From positions 45,461-58,940 of the forward strand of contig NWUY0300031786.1 in assembly GCA_004151065.3 (NCBI GenBank): DNA of 13,480 nucleotides, written 5' to 3'. Below are positions 8,384 through 13,480 of this stretch, in pieces; positions within the stretch are counted from its first letter, which is position 1, and every line of letters begins with the position of its first letter. Source of the stretch: Larix sibirica. Taxonomy: Eukaryota > Streptophyta > Pinopsida > Pinales > Pinaceae. A model generated the notes under the pieces. That model made no database searches. It was not told the DNA's origin and worked only from the letters and a program-made list of their open reading frames with translations. The position numbers and the translations under genes were made by a program.

Positions 8384-8387
8384 CCAT

Positions 8388-8689
8388 GTGACCTCTCACT
8401 AAGGAGTAAGAGAAACTGTCTAATCACCTAAAAAACCGGAAGTGCTCCCCAATATAGGAGAGTAATGGGGCCCTCCCACCCATAAGAATAGGATAATAAA
8501 TCAATAAAATAGTAAAAACAAACTTGTTGTCGGCTCTAAAGCATGTAGCGATAACCACCCAGATACCTAAGTAGTCGAGAAACCTATGGGTATACCCGGC
8601 AAATCACCACGAAAAGATGGGTATTCAAACCCTATACCATCGTCCGCCATGAAACCCAGCAACATTTCAAAGTAGAAGCACCAACTCTT
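8388..8689. other. Probable LINE 5' leader and flank
   Basis: No coding frame is supported. If the LINE is full length, some of this is its 5' UTR, but no sharp compositional border or flanking duplication marks where the element ends. Confidence 0.4.
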
Positions 8690-8760
8690 AAATTCCTAAT
8701 TCTTCATGCAATCTAATTCTTCATGCAACATAAACAAATTCCTAATTCTTCATGCAATCT
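8690..8760. repeat. 25-bp perfect repeat with a third partial copy
   Basis: Identical 25-bp copies lie at 8690-8714 and 8736-8760. Their core ctaattcttcatgcaa also occurs between them (8713-8728), giving three core copies in 62 bp. Confidence 0.9.
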
Positions 8761-8789
8761 TAAAAACAAATATTTGAAACACGAACGTT

Positions 8790-8846
8790 TGAAGAGCTGC
8801 TTGTTCAAATTTTAAGTACATGAAGAGCTACTTGTTCAAATTTTAA
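8790..8846. repeat. 26-bp tandem repeat, period 31 bp
   Basis: tgaagagctgcttgttcaaa plus ttttaa at 8790-8815 recurs at 8821-8846 with one g-to-a difference. It is the second local duplication within 160 bp. Confidence 0.9.
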
Positions 8847-11288
8847 CTTTTGGGTATAAAAACAGCTTACATATCTATATGAATTTTCTTTATCAAGCCG
8901 GAGCTTAGATCTATCTCAACACAAATCCTTCTCTAAGTAGTTTTAAGGCCAAAAATAGTCTCTAGTGACACCAAAACAAATCTTCCTAAACATTCCCATT
9001 AATTTTAAGGGGGTCCATGAGACAAAAATGAAGAGAAAGGTTTAGAAGCTTGAATAATTTAGGAGGGAGGACGAGATCTTTGTGTAAGGATTAAAGGATT
9101 GGTGCCAAGTCTATATAGGTAGTTCATTACTCCCATAGAATAGGGGATCATTCTTCAAAACCTTGTATTTACAGTTAACTTTTGGAGATTCCATGATGAA
9201 GATCCCTTTGGTGCAAGGTTGGGTGGAAACTATTTCCATAATCTTGAGATATAAAAGTGTAGATACGAAAACTATCACAGGCAAATGTTGAAGCAATAAA
9301 TCAATTCATGAAAGCTAAACTATTATTCTTTCAAGTTCAACACTAGAGGGCTTAATTTGGTGTTTGGAACCCTAAGGGGATTTTCCACGATGAGATCTCC
9401 CCATGGCGAGAGAGAGTGATGAAATGCCATAAAGATGTATCTAAATGAGTGATGTGTAGTCTCATTTTAGGATGAGGCGGTAGAGACTCTCGACATCAAT
9501 AGAGCGATCCTCCCAAATATTGGCCTAAGTAGACCCTTTGGGAGTAGAAACAATCAAACCTTGGACAAAACCCTTCCCCTTCTTTGGTTGGGGGCAGATA
9601 AGATGTTTTTGTCCCTATAGAGATTGTCGAAGGAGGATTAGCATTGAGCATGAGTCGACAATTGTCATGAGGTTTAAGAAAAATAATATCAAGATTCAAT
9701 TGGTGACTTCGTTGACGTCATTATATGCAGAGTGAAAAAGTAGGACATTCATTAGTTGGACACCAGGGCATCTAAAGTTTGGAGAAGAAGAAGAAGGGAG
9801 GGCATCAACAACCATGGGAATTAGGGCAATCCCTAACGACCCATGAAATGTTACACATCAACGTTATCACTCCTAGATATCATGTTTATGAACTCAAGGT
9901 AAGGATGTAGCTTGTAATATATACAATTAATGCATTGGGTTAGATAAGGGTTTAGTGGGAATTTGAATGTGCTTACTTCAATGAATTCTTGGTGAGTAGG
10001 TTTTAACGATGAGGTCGAAGTGTCATGTAAGATGTGAAAATGATATGATATAATATGTGAGATATGAAAGAGTGGTATAAAAAGGAATAGAAATACCTAG
10101 TGAAGTTTGTTGTTTTTGCAATAGTATAAGGATAGTTAGGAAATTCCCAAGGCATGACTATTAACCATTGGAGGTGAGAATGTAACTTAAGACCCACATA
10201 TTTAATAGATGGTTTTAGTCACACATCAAGATTTTCTCATTGCTTTAGAAGTTATTTAACAAATATACAATTTTTTAGGTAGGTACAATACCTACATGAG
10301 AAGAGAAATATATAATCTCCTCCTAGGTAAGAGGTTAAAATGCAACTATTAGTAGTATATAGTCTCATGCATGGGACCAAGGTTAGATGCAACTAGAAAG
10401 CATGTGATCCCACTAAAGACAACCTCAATGATGACCACGAGGGATGTTGGCTTTCTTGTGGATACTATTTGGGTTGAAATCACCTTTTGGTCCTAGAGTA
10501 AGACCTAAAAATGCATATGATCGACTAAGAGCTCATATTTCTTGGACACAAGGAAGCAGGTTAATGACCCAAGACCTAGAGGCAGCTAGTAGTAGTGTTA
10601 GTCTTCCATGTTACAAACCACTGATGGGTTATTTAAGGTGGCATGGTTTTTCTTAACTAACGGTGATGGGTTATTAGTAAATAGTAGCCATTAATGGTTG
10701 TCATCATTATTTGCAGACAATTGAGTTATAATATGTTTTGCCATCTTTAGAAAAATAAAATAAATATACAATTTAATTTATCCTTTTTTTTCAACATTTT
10801 CATCTCTATAAGGATTTAAGTCCAAATTCATATATTTAACTTTAAACTTTTGTTTGAGTTAAATTTTTTATCACAAATTTTAGATCATAGATTTTAAATA
10901 ACGAGTTGAGTATGTGACAATATTTAAGGATACCTATCTTTCTTTTCAGCTATATTGATTAAGAATTTTGCTTTTTTTTTTGTTTTCTTCATAAAATGTT
11001 CATATTTAACTATTAATAAAAACATATGTTTTTAAAAAAAACTTTGAAAAACATATATTTAAATTTCAAGTATAAATCAAATATGTACAAGTTTTGCCTC
11101 CTTGACACTCTTAAAATGCACAAGATCGTACCTCACCTCTAGCAAATCTAGGTCTTCCTTTTCTATTACATTCATATTCATCACGTTTTTCACTAAGAAT
11201 TATATTCTAGCACGTTCAAAAACAAAAGTTCAAAAAATTGGAACTAGACAAGTAAAATTCCCCTCTTCTTCGAGACTATAGTTCTCGA
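8847..11288. other. Long intergenic stretch
   Basis: No gene or known element is supported over about 2.4 kb. 9490-9830 is listed separately as weakly coding-like. 10740-11100 is very AT-rich with T and A runs. A short inverted repeat, gtaggt-acaat-acctac, lies near 10280. The reading frames near 10003-10197 and 10444-10656 show no recognisable domains. Confidence 0.6.
9490..9830 (-). other. Weak coding-like stretch, not identified
   Basis: Minus-strand frames give protein-like pieces such as QPKKGKGFVQGLIVSTPKGS, ANIWEDRSIDVESLYRLIL and MVVDALPSSSSPNFRCPG, broken by stops. I do not recognise a family. It may be a remnant of a retroelement or gene, or chance. Confidence 0.2.
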
Positions 11289-11337
11289 TTTAGGAATATT
11301 TAGAAATATATTTAGGAATATATAGAAATATATTTAG
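11289..11337. repeat. 22-bp AT-rich tandem repeat
   Basis: 11289-11310 and 11311-11332 are adjacent 22-bp units starting tttaggaata, with one mismatch, followed by a partial third unit tttag. Confidence 0.85.
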
Positions 11338-11497
11338 CTAGAAAGGCATGCCCCTCCACCTCTTTTGAATTTTCTAATATCCCCTCTTTGAGCTTAAAGG
11401 ATTTTTTAGATAACATATTTCTTTTAATGTTGAGCTCCCTATAAACATGTTTGGAACAAGAAAAACAATTGAGCTATAACCTTTCTTATTTTATCTA

Positions 11498-12640
11498 TTT
11501 TTTTTCTTTGGAAAATAGTTTGTATTTTATTAATTGAAATAAAACACATTGTACATAAACTTTCTAAGGCATATCTTCCCTTATATCTCCACAATGAGGC
11601 ATATACAATATTGAAGACATGTACAGGCTATCAACACATAATAGCTCATGGATGAGCATAAAAAAAGGTGGTTGAATGTTACAAAAGTTCCATACAACTA
11701 GTCATCAAGAACATAAAATAATTTATGCACCAAAAGGGGTAGATCTCAACCAAACATAGCTATAAACTAATCCAGAAAAACACATACGGTTCTCAAATAA
11801 CCAGATAAAGCATTCTATCATTATAGAAGTCCATTGGTGAAGTCTTATAAACGCTGGTAAAAACCAGCATTATACCGGATGAGGTCTGGGATCATGCTCC
11901 ATGATGTTGTCATTATTTTGTTCCCAATAGAGCCACATACCTTCAATCTCCCGAAGACCAAGTTCAAAGAGTTGATCAGCCACAACATTCCTTTCTCTGA
12001 AAATATGTTGAAAGCTAATGTTTTGAAACTTGCCAACAAGACTAATCATTTCTTCATAGATGGCAAGGAGGTAGATATTCTTTGGAGGTTTTCTCTTTCT
12101 CATCCATTCCATGACGAGTTGCGAATCACTGAAAATCTATAAGTTTGGATACCATTGTTGAGAGCAGTTAATAAGGTCAACTTCAGAGTCATCAATTATG
12201 CTAGTTTGTTTGTACAACAACCCAAACTTGCTGCAAATTTATAACAATGTGTGTCTAAAGTGTACACTAATCCTCCAACACCTCCCTTGGTAGGTTGACC
12301 CTGAGAGGCCCCATCAAAGTATGTCTAACATCTAGTTCTGTCAATGACTTCTTCCCTCACTCTTCTATGTCTAAAGTTTTCATTAGTATGAGAAAAGAGA
12401 CTGAGAATGGCTAAAACAATGTTGCCATAGATTTCAAGAGATATGATTATTTCATCAAAGATTGTCCTATTCTTGGCAATCCATACATACGACATGATAA
12501 TAGTTGGAAGAGCCAAATGATCGTTGTAGTCCCTATTGCCATGTTCTCTTATTCTATCCATTATAAGTGTAATTAATAAAATTTCTAACTTGTAATTTCC
12601 ATTTTTCGACTCCACAGTGAATATAATGCATTTCATATTA
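11498..12640 (-). mobile_element. Second LINE, 5'-truncated 3' fragment
   Basis: On the minus strand this holds the linker after zf-RVT, an RNase H domain, a 3' UTR of about 370 nt and an A8 tail (complement of 11498-11505). The end reads TCAATTAATAAAATAC, ACTATTTTCC and then the tail, resembling the end of the first LINE. No RT or endonuclease is present, so the copy is 5'-truncated, the common outcome of incomplete reverse transcription. The upstream limit (about 12640-12770) is not sharp, and no clear target-site duplication was seen. Confidence 0.85.
11870..12636 (-). pseudogene. ORF2 C-terminal remnant with RNase H domain
   Basis: The frame from 12636 reads a linker with YVWIAKNRTIFDE, typical between zf-RVT and RNase H in plant LINEs. 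After TAG 12325-12327 it continues TYFDGASQGQPTKGGVGGLV (first aspartate) and ASLGCCTNKLA-stop-LMTLK. A shift at the A4 run 12132-12135 leads to FSDSQLVMEWM (aspartate) and then QNISFQHIFRERNVVADQL (last aspartate), ending at 11870. The stop TAA 12196-12198 stands where relatives have the catalytic glutamate (A-E-x). The RNase H sequence differs clearly from that of the first LINE, so this is another subfamily. Confidence 0.88.
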
Positions 12641-12769
12641 AGAATAAGTTAAAAGCAACCTTCACAAGCAAAAGACTAAAAACCCGAGATAAGACACAAT
12701 GAAACAACAAACTACTTTAAAAGCTAATGTATAATACAGTCCATTTTTGGCCACCTAACTATAATAGCA
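12641..12769. other. Short intergenic gap between the second LINE and the right-edge unit
   Basis: AT-rich sequence without a coding frame. It separates the truncated LINE on the minus strand from the GC-richer unit on the plus strand. Confidence 0.5.
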
Positions 12770-13017
12770 TAACTTTGGAACCAGACGATGATGGACAATG
12801 ATGGCGGCCAGGGTTTGATGAGATGGAGGGGTCTACTGTGTAGCTCTCTGCAGGCGGCAGTGATGCCATCATCCCTGTCAGAGGGGCTACACGGATACCG
12901 AGATGGTTTCTTTTTCTAAGTCGTTTGAGGGTTTTGTATTAACCTGTGGGTAATTTTTTATTACTGTTCTGTTTATGCCCTAATCCTCCCACGGGAAGGT
13001 TCATTGCTTTATCGAGA
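12770..13017 (+). other. GC-richer leader before the right-edge reading frame
   Basis: Composition changes sharply near 12780 (tgatggcggccagggtttga and following). The segment contains an inverted pair, gatgatgg and ccatcatc, about 80 bp apart. It could be the 5' UTR of a retroelement or a gene leader. No TATA box was identified. Confidence 0.4.
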
Positions 13018-13480
13018 ATGGATACACTTGACGAGGTGGACTACGGGAGTGACACTTTGCAGCATCGGGACATTTGGCGTTCGCCACCTGGCGTTTTCAG
13101 GGAATACTCAGGCGACGGGAGCATTGGGGCCTATGGAGATGGAAGTTATCGGCCGTCAGACTTTTTTCCCATTCTAGAACTAAACCCTGCTCTGGACTTT
13201 GTTATTCCGCCGGTTTTGGAGAAATCTGTGCTTTCCCCGCCATGGAATCGTTCAGACGAGGTTTTTGTGTAGGAGGAGACTAGAGACAGTATATGGGGTG
13301 TCAAAGGCTTCAACACTCCCACTTTTTCATCTGATGCTTTGTGTTCGTAGTTTGGGAATGTCCAAGAGTTTCTCAACTCGTCGGGCGGCTCGTTCATTGA
13401 ATCTCCGGTGCGGGGTTACAGTATTGAATCATTGGTGAGGTTTGATAAGGCGGAAGGGATTTCCCATTATTCTTCTTCAG
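13018..13480 (+). pseudogene. Unidentified reading frame running off the right edge
   Basis: ATG 13018-13020 has a good plant context (A at -3, G at +4) and starts MDTLDEVDYGSDTLQHRDIW. The product is acidic and rich in glycine, serine and proline, with SDFFPILELNPALDFVIPPV. The frame stays protein-like past TAG 13270-13272 (EETRDSIWGVKGFNTPTFSS) and TAG 13348-13350 (FGNVQEFLNSSGGSFIESPV) to the window end, about 154 codons in one frame without a shift. I do not recognise the family. A disordered N-terminus of a LINE ORF1 is possible given the locus, as is a decayed host gene. The window's last bases (ttcttcttcag) also resemble a splice acceptor, so exon structure cannot be excluded. Confidence 0.55.

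Larger units (their letters stand above)
2396..8387 (-). mobile_element. Near full-length, inactive plant L1-type LINE
   Basis: On the minus strand the parts of a plant L1 retrotransposon follow in order: ORF1 with DUF4283 and a CCHC knuckle, then ORF2 with EEP endonuclease, reverse transcriptase, zf-RVT and RNase H, then a short 3' UTR and an A-rich tail (complement of 2396-2411). The length from the ORF1 start to the tail is about 6.0 kb, normal for the group. The true 5' end lies above 8387 and was not located. Both ORFs carry several stops and frameshifts, so this is a fossil copy. A target-site duplication was not found by eye. Confidence 0.95.
6736..8387 (-). pseudogene. LINE ORF1 (DUF4283 and CCHC zinc knuckle), degraded
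   Basis: ORF1 encodes the RNA-binding protein of the retrotransposon particle. The best start is ATG 8385-8387 (MATATKV), after which the frame is broken by a 16-bp duplication (8352-8383) and by a shift near 8210-8265. The long central frame (8264-7323) holds the DUF4283 region, with LVNNWVVINFLDEAHMEQVL and HLWVLLKGFPIKL, then a C-x2-C-x4-H-x4-C zinc knuckle at 7538-7497 (CFQCGKASHLRKNC). The frame changes again near 7330. A second shift or a TAG (7258-7260) precedes the C-terminal frame (7257-6736), which ends YVPQ at TGA 6736-6738. That stop overlaps the ORF2 ATG. Total span is about 550 codons, typical for plant L1 ORF1. Confidence 0.92.

Noticed and set aside
10444-10656. 70-codon plus-strand frame as a gene
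   Set aside because: No domain, no supporting context, and a length expected by chance.
11879-12142. 87-codon plus-strand frame as a gene
   Set aside because: It is antisense to the RNase H domain of the second LINE.
1-13480. CRISPR array, bacterial operon or phage features
   Set aside because: Repeats are few, unequal and lack regular unique spacers. The gene content is plant nuclear: PADRE and plant-type LINEs.

Overview
The window reads as plant nuclear DNA from a large, repeat-rich genome. It is mostly AT-rich and gene-poor. It carries two different plant-type L1 LINEs with zf-RVT and RNase H regions, and a plant-specific PADRE/DUF4228 coding sequence. The species cannot be told from the sequence. 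The phrasing of the LINE proteins is compatible with a gymnosperm or an angiosperm.

Layout. 1-1031 is AT-rich intergenic DNA with several short tandem duplications and a tRNA-like A-box/B-box pair on the minus strand. 1108-1469 (minus) is a short PADRE/DUF4228 gene. It has a plausible 5' leader (about 1470-1940) and a TATA-like box (1961-1972), but a 47-bp tandem duplication breaks its frame near the start codon. 2396-8387 (minus) is a nearly complete but dead L1-type LINE. Its order is 5' leader, ORF1 (DUF4283 plus CCHC zinc knuckle), ORF2 (EEP endonuclease, reverse transcriptase, zf-RVT, RNase H), then a short 3' UTR and an A-rich tail. The ORF1 stop and ORF2 start overlap as ATGA. About 8388-11497 is intergenic with local direct repeats and one weak coding-like stretch. 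11498-12640 (minus) is the 3' end of a second LINE, keeping the linker after zf-RVT, the RNase H domain, the 3' UTR and the tail. From about 12770 to the right edge the composition becomes GC-richer and a plus-strand reading frame starts at 13018. It has two in-frame TAG codons and runs off the window. It may be the 5' end of a third retroelement or of a degraded gene.

How the parts relate. The two LINEs share the same strand and similar 3' terminal sequence, so they probably used related 3'-end recognition, but their RNase H domains differ. All LINE reading frames carry stops and frameshifts, so neither element is autonomous. No new multi-gene system is visible. The items most worth a second look are the broken PADRE gene with its AUG-stop upstream ORF, the ATGA overlap in the LINE, and the unassigned right-edge frame.
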